A DNA stretch of 64,000 bases from Cedecea selenatireducens (GCF_042138895.1 NZ_JBHIKW010000005.1:186001-250000), one strand, 5' to 3'; shown: positions 51,063 to 59,449, numbered from the stretch's first letter. Notes: generated by a model not told the origin, from the letters alone. Made by a program: numbers and translations.

Positions 51063-51690
51063 CGTTCACCCGTAAATCTGTTTCCCCTGCACTTTCAGAG
51101 CACGGTGAACGTGTCCGGGGGATAACGCCATCCCCCGAACAGCCCCGGCGCCCGGCAAGCTCATCGCCGCTAAAGCGGTAAACCCACCGTTCATCACCCA
51201 AACATTCGGGGTCGTTCGCGATTCGTTCCCGACGATCGCTCTCTTTCGCTGCTCCCGGCAGCTCAACCCCGCCTGAGTTGGGTCATAACCGGGGGCGATG
51301 AGAGCCGGGGACAAATCTTCCCCTCACCCCGACCCTCTCCCAGAGGGAGAGGGGGAAAACAGCCAACGTGGAACATTGTTTATTCCCTCTCCCTTCCAGG
51401 GAGAGGGTTAGGGTGAGGGTAAAAATAAGAAGCAAGGCTCGGTTCCGGCTTAAATCGCCTCGGTTTTCTCTCCGACTGGCCAGGGTCCGGGCGTCGGGAA
51501 CGGCCGGAGGCTGAGAGCGTCGGGAACGCATCTCAGCCGACCCAGGACTGGGAGATAAAACGGAGGTCTGCCGCTTTAGCGGTCGATTTATTTGGCCGGG
51601 AGTCCGGGGTCTCGGGGGAGTGACGGTGACTCCACCGAGTCGTTCACAAGTTTGGGGGCTGCATATAAAGCTGTGCTTGAGGTGAACGGA
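51063..51690. repeat. Large imperfect inverted repeat (fold-back structure)
   Basis: The left arm (about 51063-51320) and right arm (about 51420-51690) are diverged inverted copies of the same sequence. Matching blocks include CGTTCACC at the outer ends, CCCCCGA...CCCCGG...CCCGGC, CCGCTAAAGCGG (51167-51178, complement at 51571-51582), and CGTTCCCGACG followed by CGCTC or GCTCTC (51224-51239, complement at about 51513-51525). They surround the 99-base element at 51321-51419. I do not recognise the repeat. Confidence 0.75.
51321..51419. repeat. Intergenic element with 21-base terminal inverted repeats, copy 2
   Basis: It begins CCCTCACCC-CGA-CCCTCTCCC and ends with the inverted form GGGAGAGGG-TTA-GGGTGAGGG. 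It is the same family as 37235-37336 and 63027-63195, but the interior differs. It lies exactly at the centre of the larger fold-back. Confidence 0.85.
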
Positions 51691-51821
51691 ACCTTAGCTG
51701 AACCTTCATAGAGATTATTTGTGACTAACAGACAGCCAAAGAGAGCAACCGTTAAATTTTATTACTCTTTAAATTCCCTTGCCCCACTGGGGAGAGGGCC
51801 AGGGGAAGAGGCAAACCCCAC

Positions 51822-52205
51822 TCACAGAGTGGAACTCTTCCATGTCTTCTCCGCCAGGCCACGGGTTATCGACAGCGTCTGGGCTTCTTGCTCCTTCAGG
51901 CGCTGATAATGTCCTTCCAGTCGCTTGAGGATTTGCTCTTTAAGCTTCGGATGGTGGCTGAGGATCTCTTCCAGCACCGCGCCGTACACTTCCTCCTTCG
52001 CTCGCCATGGGTAAATCTCACGGCGGTTCATCCATTTCAGGTCGACCAGTGCCGAAGTAATATCCGTCACTTCCTGTGTATTGCGGGTAATATTTTCATT
52101 TTTAAGCCGAACAAGAATAGCTATGTTTTTACTTAACGTAAATTCATGGTCTTTATTTTCGTCGGCGTTGATTAACGCAGATTGTTTTTTTATAGGTTCT
52201 GCCAC
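51822..52205 (-). CDS. Unrecognised protein, second gene of a two-gene operon
   Basis: I do not recognise this 127-residue protein. It is hydrophilic, without signal or membrane segment, and largely helical in character, with charged stretches ILSHHPKLKEQILKRLEGHY and QRLKEQEAQTLSITRGLAEK near the C-terminus that could form a coiled coil. The start is taken as GTG 52205, because GAGGAG lies at 52213-52218 and the stop of the gene before it ends at 52210, leaving only four bases. The middle (SALVDLKWMNRREIYPWRAK) is rich in Trp and Arg. Function cannot be inferred. Confidence 0.65.
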   Translation of the reverse strand: MAEPIKKQSALINADENKDHEFTLSKNIAILVRLKNENITRNTQEVTDITSALVDLKWMNRREIYPWRAKEEVYGAVLEEILSHHPKLKEQILKRLEGHYQRLKEQEAQTLSITRGLAEKTWKSSTL

Positions 52206-52209
52206 GGCA

Positions 52210-52611
52210 CTACTCCTCAATCGAATAGCATAATGGCCAGGGTTTTTCTTGAGTCATTTGATTAACCCAAATTTCCTGTTCTTTGCTACTCACCCAGGCG
52301 GTTTTATCTTCGATAAGCATTTGTAAGTCGGCGGCGCTAATAAGTTCTTTTTCAACCAGTTCGCCCATCAGGGCATGTAGAGCTTCTATCCTGACCGCGC
52401 ACAGCAGACGTTCTTTAATATGACGATCGGTTTCTTCAAGCAGGCGGTTTTTGGCCTGGCCTGCGTAATGACTGCCGCTCAGGATGTTTTTTTCCAGCGT
52501 TAAAATCTTATCCTGAACGACTTCCGGCGTGGTACTATTTTCAGCTTCTGCAGGGAGCGTTGAGGGTGCAACAACAGGATAGCGCCGTGGTAAGAAGTGT
52601 TCAGGCAGCAT
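52210..52611 (-). CDS. Unrecognised protein, first gene of a two-gene operon
   Basis: I do not recognise this 133-residue protein. It begins MLPEHFLPRRYPVVAPSTLP, has no membrane segment, and looks mostly helical (VVQDKILTLEKNILSGSHYA; RLLCAVRIEALHALMGELVE), ending QEKPWPLCYSIEE. The start ATG at 52611 is preceded by AAAGGAT. It is packed against the following gene, so the two products may act together. It is divergent from the gene at 52705, with a 93-base gap, in DNA of lower G+C than the flanks. Confidence 0.65.
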   Translation of the reverse strand: MLPEHFLPRRYPVVAPSTLPAEAENSTTPEVVQDKILTLEKNILSGSHYAGQAKNRLLEETDRHIKERLLCAVRIEALHALMGELVEKELISAADLQMLIEDKTAWVSSKEQEIWVNQMTQEKPWPLCYSIEE

Positions 52612-52704
52612 CGAATGTGATCCTTTGATATCGGTTCAATATTCAGGTTCAGAGATTCGCGATATGATGCCTCAATTCAAAAATAAAAAAAACAGGAGTT
52701 TCTT

Positions 52705-53196
52705 ATGCACAGCATATTTTATTCTATTGTCACAATTTTGATTTTGTTATGCGCCGTGTTGGTTATGCGCAAGGAATTTGGTGCGTCAAATAATAAGTCT
52801 GATGAAATAAAACCGCTGACCACCAGCGAAGAGCGGGAAGATTACTTTGGCATGTTGATGTCAAAAATCACGCCCAGCTATTATTGGCGTATCAACAGTG
52901 AGTATATTGATTTCACCCATGCCACAATTAAAAAAATGCGTATTGATGAGTTGACCTCGCAGCCGGTTTTATTTAGCGCCCAGCGCCGCTGCAGCGACTT
53001 AAATTCGGCGGTATATAAATATTACGACAATATTAAAAAACGCTGCGCCGAAGGTGAACAGGTTCCGTTGTCGGATATTGAAGTGCTCAACCTGCGTCAG
53101 TGTTTTAACGAGTTTAGCCGGGAAGCCTACCCGGAGCTGGTGGCGCTGGTTTGGCCGCAGTACCAGCGCCCTGAGATAGACCTGAACAGCGTGTGA
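52705..53196 (+). CDS. Unrecognised single-span membrane protein
   Basis: I do not recognise this 163-residue protein. A hydrophobic N-terminal segment (about residues 3-21, FYSIVTILILLCAVLVM) probably anchors it in the inner membrane. The rest is hydrophilic, with cysteines in RRCSDL, KRCAEG and RQCFNE, and a C-terminal VALVWPQYQRPEIDL. AACAGGAG eight bases before the ATG is a strong ribosome binding site, which supports expression. A/T-rich codons in its first half set it apart from neighbouring genes. It is followed by a clear terminator. Confidence 0.7.
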   Translation: MHSIFYSIVTILILLCAVLVMRKEFGASNNKSDEIKPLTTSEEREDYFGMLMSKITPSYYWRINSEYIDFTHATIKKMRIDELTSQPVLFSAQRRCSDLNSAVYKYYDNIKKRCAEGEQVPLSDIEVLNLRQCFNEFSREAYPELVALVWPQYQRPEIDLNSV

Positions 53197-53270
53197 GACG
53201 TTAAACGCATTTCCAGACAGGATAGGAACGTATTATTGAGAATGTGATGCGGACCTCGCACTGGCTTCTT

Positions 53271-53299
53271 GCCCCTGTTAAACAGGGGCTTTTGCTTTT
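53271..53299 (+). terminator. Terminator after the gene at 52705
   Basis: GCCCCTG-TTAAA-CAGGGGC is followed by TTTTGCTTTTA. It ends where the yghZ relic begins. Confidence 0.8.
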
Positions 53300-53490
53300 A
53301 TTTATCCGACGATGCCTGCCACAAATTCAGTTCGCCATCGGTAACGTGGCGGTCAATTCTCTCCAGCTCTTCTGCCGTAAAGCTGAGATTATCCAGCGCT
53401 TTCATGTTTTCTTTTAGCCGCTCTGGCCGCAGGAGCGATACTGCATGGATTGATAACGTGCCGGGCTGGCCTCGTACGGCATAGTGTCTC
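53298..53490 (-). pseudogene. yghZ: Relic of yghZ (L-glyceraldehyde 3-phosphate reductase)
   Basis: An open frame on the minus strand ends in NLSFTAEELERIDRHVTDGE followed by LNLWQASSDK, which resembles the C-terminus of the aldo-keto reductase YghZ/Gpr. Only about 50-60 residues match; the preceding residues (GTLSIHAVSLLRPERLKEN) fit less well, and there is no barrel domain or catalytic residue upstream. In E. coli yghZ is a near neighbour of exbD, so this is likely the remains of the ancestral gene at its proper place. Confidence 0.75.
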
Positions 53491-53562
53491 CTTAGGGTAA
53501 GAGTTATTTTTTGAAACGCTGTTTTCATCTTAACCCTGCGGAGACATTCGGCAATCCGAAAA

Positions 53563-54414
53563 TCAGGCCTCCGGCGAAAGCGCGCTGTGGGGCGTGCCCT
53601 GGTAATACGCGAGCGCCACCATCAGCGACTGCACCAGGCAAAGCGTGGCCGACTGCGAGCGGAAAGCGTCGACCTGCGCCTCTTTCACCACAAAACAGAG
53701 ATCGCTGAATGTTGCGAACGGGCTGATCTGGCTGTCGGTAATCACAATCTGGCGGGCACCGGCCTGCGCGGCGATTTCACTCACCATCAGCGTTTCCTCG
53801 GCATAAGGCGAGAAGCTTATCGACACCACGATATCTTTCGCTTTAACGCGGTTGACTTGCTCGCGCAGCATGCCGCCAAGCCCGTCCAGCAGCACTGCGC
53901 GGCAATCAAGGTGGCTCAGGGCATAGGTCAGGTAGGCCGCCACGCTAAAAGAACGGCGCAGGCCGACAACATAGATAGTGTCCGCTTCGGCGAGCAGCTC
54001 AACCGCATGTTGTAGCTGCTCTGGATCGGTACGTGCGGCCAGCTGCTGCAGCGCCTGAGCGTTCGAACGAGCGAACTCTTGCAGAATATCCAGCGGCGTT
54101 TCCGGGACGGCTTCGCTGCCAAGCTCGCGGAACAGCCTCGCCCGGTCAGTGTAGCTGGCCGTCTCTTCCACCAGGTTCATACGGAACAGCTGTTTCATCT
54201 CGTTGAAGCCGCTGAAATCAAAGGCATTGGCAAAGCGAATCAGCGTCGAGGGCGGCACTTCGGCCCGCTCGGCAATAGCGGCCACGGTATCAAATGCCAC
54301 GCTGTTGGTGTTATCCAGCACGTAGCGGGAAACCTGCTGCAGCCTCTTACTCAGGCCGTCGTAGCGGTCGCGGATCTGCTGTTGGAGTTCGCTTAGGGTC
54401 GTCGCCGTGGTCAA
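53563..54414 (-). CDS. iolR: RpiR-family regulator of inositol genes
   Basis: This protein of about 283 residues has an N-terminal HTH_6 domain (about 15-80; VAFDTVAAIAERAEVPPSTL) and a C-terminal SIS sugar-isomerase-like domain (about 130-260; YVVGLRRSFSVAAYLTYALS) that binds phosphosugar-type effectors. It matches IolR of Salmonella, a repressor of myo-inositol catabolism. The start is uncertain: TTG 54414 has GAGG eight bases upstream, while GTG 54438 has none but is also in frame. It is divergent from iolA; the 250-base gap contains inverted repeats that may be its operators. Confidence 0.88.
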   Translation of the reverse strand: MTTATTLSELQQQIRDRYDGLSKRLQQVSRYVLDNTNSVAFDTVAAIAERAEVPPSTLIRFANAFDFSGFNEMKQLFRMNLVEETASYTDRARLFRELGSEAVPETPLDILQEFARSNAQALQQLAARTDPEQLQHAVELLAEADTIYVVGLRRSFSVAAYLTYALSHLDCRAVLLDGLGGMLREQVNRVKAKDIVVSISFSPYAEETLMVSEIAAQAGARQIVITDSQISPFATFSDLCFVVKEAQVDAFRSQSATLCLVQSLMVALAYYQGTPHSALSPEA

Positions 54415-54561
54415 TTTGCCATCCTCAAAAGTATTCACTGAAACGTATTTAAGCGCAGTACCGCGAAAAATGAAACAGATGCACCAAAAGCCGGTGGGGC
54501 TGAAATGTCTCTTGCCTCTCAGTCTTTGCACATCTTTCCCCGCGTTAACATAAAAACGGAG

Positions 54562-54597
54562 TGTTGATCACAATAATCAACATTTATTTTATTTCAA
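54562..54597. promoter_or_regulatory. Candidate IolR operator region upstream of iolA
   Basis: An inverted repeat TGTTGAT-N7-ATCAACA spans 54562-54582, directly followed by TTTATTTTATTTCAA. On the minus strand this gives TTGAAATAAAATAAATGTT, similar to TGAAATAAATGTT at 58328-58340 before iolG. Confidence 0.5.
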
Positions 54598-54663
54598 CTT
54601 AAAATGGAATGTTTGTTTCATATACAGTGTTCGGGAGACAACCCTAACAGCGAGAGGCCAGAG

Positions 54664-56169
54664 ATGGAGACGGTAGCTAATTTTATTCACGGTGAATGCG
54701 TCGCGGGCGAAGGTCAGCGCGTGCAGGCGATCTTCAACCCGGCAACCGGCGAGCAGATTCGCCAGGTCGGCATGAGCACGGCCAGACAGACCGAGCAGGC
54801 CATCGCCGCCGCTCAGCAGGCGTTTCCGGGCTGGGCTCGCCAGTCTCCCCTCAAGCGCGCTCGCGTGATGTTCCGCTTTAAAAGCCTGCTTGAAGAACAT
54901 ATGGACGGCCTGGCGAGGCTCATCAGCGAAGAGCACGGCAAAGTGTATTCTGATGCCGTGGGCGAACTGACCCGCGGCCTCGAAGTGGTGGAGTTTGCCT
55001 GTGGCATACCGCATCTGCAAAAGGGCGAGCATTCGGCCAACGTGGGTACGGGCGTAGATAGCCACTCGCTGATGCAGCCGCTTGGCGTTTGTGCGGGGAT
55101 CACGCCGTTTAACTTCCCGGCCATGGTGCCGATGTGGATGTTCCCCATTGCGCTGGTGACCGGCAATACCTTCGTCCTCAAGCCGTCGGAAAAAGATCCG
55201 TCGTTGTCGCTGCGGCTAGCTCAACTGTTGCAAGAGGCCGGGCTGCCGGACGGAGTATTTAACGTAGTTCAGGGCGATAAAGAAGCCGTAGACGTTCTGC
55301 TGACTGACCCAAGAGTTCAGGCCGTCAGCTTTGTCGGCTCGACGCCGATTGCCGAGTACATCTACCAGACTGCTTCCGCCCACGGCAAGCGTTGCCAGGC
55401 GCTGGGCGGGGCGAAAAACCACTGTATCTTAATGCCGGATGCTGACCTGGAAATGGCAACCAACGCCATCATGGGAGCCGCTTTTGGTGCCGCCGGTGAG
55501 CGCTGCATGGCGCTGTCGGTTGTGGTTGCCGTGGGCGATGAAACCGCCGATGCGCTTTGTGCGGGACTGGAAAAACAGCTCGACACGCTGCGAGTTGGGC
55601 CTGGGCTGGGGCATGAGCCAGAAAATGACATGGGGCCGCTGATTTCCGCCCCGCACCGGGCAAAAGTGCTGGGCTATATTGATAGCGGCGAGCAACAGGG
55701 CGCGACGCTGCGCGTTGATGGCCGTGGTCTCAGGCTGGCGGGCAATGAAGGCGGTTATTTTGTTGGCCCAACGCTGTTTGACCGCGTCACGCCTGAAATG
55801 ACCATCTATAAAGAAGAAATATTCGGCCCGGTGCTGTGCGTGGTGCGCATACCGGATTACGCCAGCGCTCTGGAGCTGATTAACAAACATGAATACGGCA
55901 ACGGCACGGCGATTTTTACCCGTGATGGCGGCACCGCAAGGCGTTTTACCGAGGAAGTCCAGACGGGCATGGTCGGCGTGAACGTCCCCATCCCGGTGCC
56001 AATGGCGTTTCACAGCTTCGGCGGCTGGAAGCGTTCCATCTTTGGGCCACTTAACGTCCACGGCAGCGACGGCGTACGTTTCTATACGCGCATGAAAACC
56101 GTCACCGCCCGCTGGCCGGACACCAGCCATCAGCAAGGCTCTGCGTTCTCGATGCCAACGCTGGGCTAA
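54664..56169 (+). CDS. iolA: Methylmalonate-semialdehyde dehydrogenase (CoA-acylating)
   Basis: IolA converts malonate/methylmalonate semialdehyde to acetyl-/propionyl-CoA, the last step of inositol breakdown (also valine). The 501-residue protein is an aldehyde dehydrogenase with the NAD region FNFPAMVPMWMFP and KPSEKDPS, the catalytic cysteine in GAAGERCMALS, and EEIFGPVL near the end. The start at 54664 follows GAGAGG and gives the family length; the frame is open to 54604. It is the first gene of the iolA-iolD unit, with 11 bases between the two. Confidence 0.94.
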   Translation: METVANFIHGECVAGEGQRVQAIFNPATGEQIRQVGMSTARQTEQAIAAAQQAFPGWARQSPLKRARVMFRFKSLLEEHMDGLARLISEEHGKVYSDAVGELTRGLEVVEFACGIPHLQKGEHSANVGTGVDSHSLMQPLGVCAGITPFNFPAMVPMWMFPIALVTGNTFVLKPSEKDPSLSLRLAQLLQEAGLPDGVFNVVQGDKEAVDVLLTDPRVQAVSFVGSTPIAEYIYQTASAHGKRCQALGGAKNHCILMPDADLEMATNAIMGAAFGAAGERCMALSVVVAVGDETADALCAGLEKQLDTLRVGPGLGHEPENDMGPLISAPHRAKVLGYIDSGEQQGATLRVDGRGLRLAGNEGGYFVGPTLFDRVTPEMTIYKEEIFGPVLCVVRIPDYASALELINKHEYGNGTAIFTRDGGTARRFTEEVQTGMVGVNVPIPVPMAFHSFGGWKRSIFGPLNVHGSDGVRFYTRMKTVTARWPDTSHQQGSAFSMPTLG

Positions 56170-56180
56170 GGGGAGGAAAG

Positions 56181-58109
56181 ATGACGACACAACGCATGAC
56201 CATGGCGCAGGCGCTGGTCAGGTTTTTAAACCAGCAGTACGTTGAAATCGACGGGCGCGAGCAGCCGTTTGTTGAGGGCGTAATGACCATTTTCGGGCAC
56301 GGCAACGTGCTCGGCCTTGGGCAGGCGCTGGAGGAGGAACCCGGCCACCTGAAGGTACATCAGGGCTGCAACGAGCAGGGCATGGCGCATATCGCCACTG
56401 GCTTCGCCAAACAGCACCGTCGGCAGCGCATTTATGCCGTGAGCTCATCGGTGGGGCCAGGGGCGGCAAATATGGTGACCGCCGCCGCAACGGCCACCGC
56501 CAACCGCATTCCTTTGTTGTTGCTGCCCGGCGACATCTATGCCAGCCGGCAGCCGGACCCGGTGCTCCAGCAAATCGAGCAGTATCACGATCTCAGCATC
56601 AGCACCAACGACTGCTTCCGGCCTGTGTCCCGCTACTGGGACAGGATTAACCGCCCGGAGCAGCTGATGAGCGCCATGATTAGTGCCATGCGAGTACTTA
56701 CTAACCCCGCGGAAACGGGAGCGGTAACGATTTGCCTGCCGCAGGACGTGCAGGGGGAAGCCTGGGATTATCCGCAAAGCTTCTTCGAGAAGCGAGTACA
56801 TCATATTGAACGGCGCCCGCCGGATGAAAGCCGCCTGCAGGCTGCGTTGAAGCTGATTGCCGGCAAGCGTCGCCCGCTGGTTATCTGCGGCGGAGGGGTT
56901 CGCTATTCAGGCGCGCATCAGGCATTTCAGCATTTTGTGGAGGGCTTCGGGCTGCCGTTTGCCGAAACGCAGGCCGGGAAAGGTGCAATTGTAAGCGAGC
57001 ACTCACTTAATCTCGGCGGCCTCGGCGTGACGGGCGGCCTGGCGGCTAATCGGCTTGCGCCGCAGGCCGATCTGATTATTGGCGTGGGTACCCGCTTGAC
57101 CGACTTCACCACCGGTTCTAAATCACTATTTTCACCTGAGGCCGACTTCCTGCTGCTTAACGTGGCCGAGTTCGACGCCCTCAAGCTGGACGCCACGCCG
57201 CTGGTAGCCGATGCAAAGATTGGGCTTGAACGGCTGACTGCCGGTCTGCATCAGGCAGGCTACCACGCTGCCTGGCAGGACGAAGCAGCTCTGGCTCAAG
57301 CGGCCTGGCGCGACGAGTGCCAACGATTGTGGAGGCGGAACTGGCAACCAGGAGAACCTCCAGAAGTGGCGGGCCACCTGGATGAAACGTTGCAGGAATA
57401 CAGCCGCGAGCTAGGCACCTCATTAACGCAAACCCGCGTGCTGGGCCTGGTGAATCAGCATATAGAAGAGGACGCCATCGTGGTGGGCGCGGCCGGGTCG
57501 TTGCCGGGAGATTTACAGCGCCTGTGGCAGGTAAAAACGCCGGACAGCTATCACCTCGAATACGGCTATTCGTGCATGGGCTATGAGATAGCCGCCGCGG
57601 TAGGGGCTAAGCTCGCGAAGCCGCAGCAGCCGGTGTATGCGATGGTCGGGGACGGATCTTACCTGATGCTGCATTCTGAGCTGCAAACCGCCGTCCAGGA
57701 AGGAATAAAAATCACCATTTTGCTGTTTGATAACGCCGGTTTCGGCTGCATCAATAACCTGCAAATGGGCCACGGAATGGGCAGTTTTGGCACCGAAAAT
57801 CGTTCCCGTAACCCGCAAAGCGGCAGGCTTGATGGCCCGCTGGTGAAGGTGGACTTTGCCCAAAATGCCGAAAGCTATGGCTGCAAAGCCTGGCGGGTCA
57901 ACGGCGAGTCTGAGCTGCTTGCTGCCCTGGAAGCCTCCCGCCGGGAGCCGGGACCGACGCTGCTGGATATCAAAGTGCTGCCTAAAACCATGACGCACGA
58001 TTACGAAGCCTGGTGGCGTACCGGAGATGCCCAGGTTTCGCGCTCGAGCGCCGTGACCGATGCCGCGGAACAAACCGCTGGTAAGCTCAAAAAAGCCCGT
58101 CAGTACTAG
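56181..58109 (+). CDS. iolD: 3D-(3,5/4)-trihydroxycyclohexane-1,2-dione acylhydrolase
   Basis: IolD is the thiamine-diphosphate enzyme that opens the ring of the diketo-inositol intermediate to 5-deoxy-glucuronate. The 642-residue protein has the TPP-family layout: N-terminal domain with the catalytic glutamate in NEQGMAHIATGFA, central domain, and C-terminal TPP-binding motif GDGSYLMLHSELQTAVQEG ending ILLFDN. GGGGAGG precedes the ATG. The usual other iol genes (iolE, iolB, iolC) are not in the window and may lie beyond 64000. Confidence 0.94.
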   Translation: MTTQRMTMAQALVRFLNQQYVEIDGREQPFVEGVMTIFGHGNVLGLGQALEEEPGHLKVHQGCNEQGMAHIATGFAKQHRRQRIYAVSSSVGPGAANMVTAAATATANRIPLLLLPGDIYASRQPDPVLQQIEQYHDLSISTNDCFRPVSRYWDRINRPEQLMSAMISAMRVLTNPAETGAVTICLPQDVQGEAWDYPQSFFEKRVHHIERRPPDESRLQAALKLIAGKRRPLVICGGGVRYSGAHQAFQHFVEGFGLPFAETQAGKGAIVSEHSLNLGGLGVTGGLAANRLAPQADLIIGVGTRLTDFTTGSKSLFSPEADFLLLNVAEFDALKLDATPLVADAKIGLERLTAGLHQAGYHAAWQDEAALAQAAWRDECQRLWRRNWQPGEPPEVAGHLDETLQEYSRELGTSLTQTRVLGLVNQHIEEDAIVVGAAGSLPGDLQRLWQVKTPDSYHLEYGYSCMGYEIAAAVGAKLAKPQQPVYAMVGDGSYLMLHSELQTAVQEGIKITILLFDNAGFGCINNLQMGHGMGSFGTENRSRNPQSGRLDGPLVKVDFAQNAESYGCKAWRVNGESELLAALEASRREPGPTLLDIKVLPKTMTHDYEAWWRTGDAQVSRSSAVTDAAEQTAGKLKKARQY

Positions 58110-58117
58110 TCCTTTAG

Positions 58118-58155
58118 CATTCCGCCAGACCATTTGGCGGAATGTTCATTTCATT
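58118..58155 (+). terminator. Terminator-like hairpin after iolD
   Basis: CATTCCGCCA-GACCATT-TGGCGGAATG is a perfect 10-base stem followed by TTCATTTCATTTTC. Confidence 0.65.
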
Positions 58156-58246
58156 TTCACTTCATCTGTGCTCTTTGTCGATCTATGAACGCGCTCCCTC
58201 TCTCAAATCCCTTCTCTGTGCAGGCGTTAATTCACCCGTTGTTGTG

Positions 58247-58262
58247 ATTTTGCTAGCAAAAT
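58247..58262. promoter_or_regulatory. Perfect 16-base palindrome upstream of iolG
   Basis: ATTTTGCTAGCAAAAT lies about 165 bases before the iolG start. Its symmetry fits a dimer-binding operator; the regulator is not identified. Confidence 0.5.
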
Positions 58263-58427
58263 GAAGTCGATAAATCATCAAAATGTTAACCTCTGCGCAA
58301 AAATGAAACTTTCACTCTGCATTAAAATGAAATAAATGTTTTATTTAAGGCGTCGTTATTCAGCTGCACGTGAAGGCCGGCCTGCCCGGCTCATGACCCT
58401 ACTGCAACACCACTTTCGGGAGCCGCC

Positions 58428-59414
58428 ATGTTTAACATTGCTTTACTAGGAGCAGGCCGTATCGGCCAGATCCACGCCGCCAATATTGCTGCCCATCCGC
58501 ATTCCACCCTCTGGTCCGTTGTCGACCCTAATGCAGAAAACGCCGCGCGCATTGCCGAAAAATACCAGGCTCGCCAGCAAAGCGTTGAACAGGCTATGAG
58601 TGACCCGGAGGTGCATGCCGTGCTGATCGCCTCGGCGACCGATACCCATGCGGACCTGATTGAGCTTGCCGCCAAACACGGCAAGGCTATTTTCTGCGAA
58701 AAGCCGGTACACCTGGATCTGGCTCGCGTGCGTGACTGCCTGAAAGTCGTTAAAGAGCGTGATGTTCCGCTGTTCATTGGCTTTAACCGCCGCTTCGATC
58801 CGCAGTTCCGTAAAGTGAAAAACGAAGTGCTGCAGGGGCGCATCGGGACGCCGGAATCGCTGGTGATTATCTCTCGCGACCCGTCGCCACCGCCTGCAGA
58901 ATATGTGCGTGTCTCCGGCGGGATGTTCCGCGACATGACCATTCATGACTTTGATATGGCTCGCTTCATCATGGGTGAAGAGCCCGTTTCGGTGTACGCC
59001 CAGGGCAGCAACCTGGTTGACCCGGCGATTGGCGCGGCGGGAGACATCGATACCGCGTTTATCGTCCTGAAATACGCTTCTGGCGCGCTGGCCACCATCG
59101 TTAACAGCCGTCGTTCGGCCTACGGATACGACCAGCGCCTCGAGCTACACGGTTCTAAGGGCCTGCTGACCGCCGGCAATATTCTGGAAAATCAGGTCCA
59201 GTTCTTCGGCGACGGCGGTCACAACAGCGCGTTGCCAGAACACTTCTTCCTCCAGCGCTACAAAGATGCCTACGCCGCCGAATGGCAGCACTTTGTTGCC
59301 GTCCTGCGCGGTGAGGCCAAACCCGAGTGCAGCGGCGATGACGGTGAACGCGCCCTGTACCTGGCCGACAAGGCGCTGGAGTCACTGCGTAGCCAGCGCG
59401 AAGTTGCTTTGTAA
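58428..59414 (+). CDS. iolG: Inositol 2-dehydrogenase
   Basis: IolG oxidises myo-inositol to scyllo-inosose (2-keto-myo-inositol) with NAD, the first step of the pathway. The 328-residue protein has the Gfo/Idh/MocA NAD motif GAGRIGQIHAAN at the N-terminus, the catalytic-lysine motif CEKPVHLD, and the DMTIHDFDMARF motif with conserved Asp and His. GGGAG lies upstream of the ATG. It begins a second transcription unit with the sugar ABC importer genes 35 bases downstream, which supports inositol as substrate. Confidence 0.92.
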   Translation: MFNIALLGAGRIGQIHAANIAAHPHSTLWSVVDPNAENAARIAEKYQARQQSVEQAMSDPEVHAVLIASATDTHADLIELAAKHGKAIFCEKPVHLDLARVRDCLKVVKERDVPLFIGFNRRFDPQFRKVKNEVLQGRIGTPESLVIISRDPSPPPAEYVRVSGGMFRDMTIHDFDMARFIMGEEPVSVYAQGSNLVDPAIGAAGDIDTAFIVLKYASGALATIVNSRRSAYGYDQRLELHGSKGLLTAGNILENQVQFFGDGGHNSALPEHFFLQRYKDAYAAEWQHFVAVLRGEAKPECSGDDGERALYLADKALESLRSQREVAL

Positions 59415-59449
59415 CCTCCGAAGACCCTACACATAGAAGAGAGATAACA

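Larger units (their letters stand above)
50984..51821. other. 838-base non-coding stretch with repeats after exbD
   Basis: No convincing gene is seen in this stretch. It contains a degenerate GGGAGAGGG-type repeat at about 50992-51028, a large imperfect inverted repeat (51063-51690), a 99-base element with terminal inverted repeats at its centre (51321-51419), and a solitary half of the same repeat at 51790-51811. Short open frames inside are chance frames of the GC-rich repeat and have no ribosome binding sites. Confidence 0.75.
58110..58427. promoter_or_regulatory. 318-base control region between iolD and iolG
   Basis: No gene is present. The region opens with a terminator-like stem (58128-58144), then holds a perfect 16-base palindrome ATTTTGCTAGCAAAAT (58247-58262), a perfect 11-base TGAAA-C-TTTCA (58304-58314), and TGAAATAAATGTT (58328-58340). 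These make it a likely separate promoter for iolG and the transporter genes under IolR control. Confidence 0.65.

Noticed and set aside
51063..51690. Small open frames inside the fold-back repeat as possible genes
   Set aside because: They have no ribosome binding site and their frames differ between the two arms, so the sequence is not conserved as coding.
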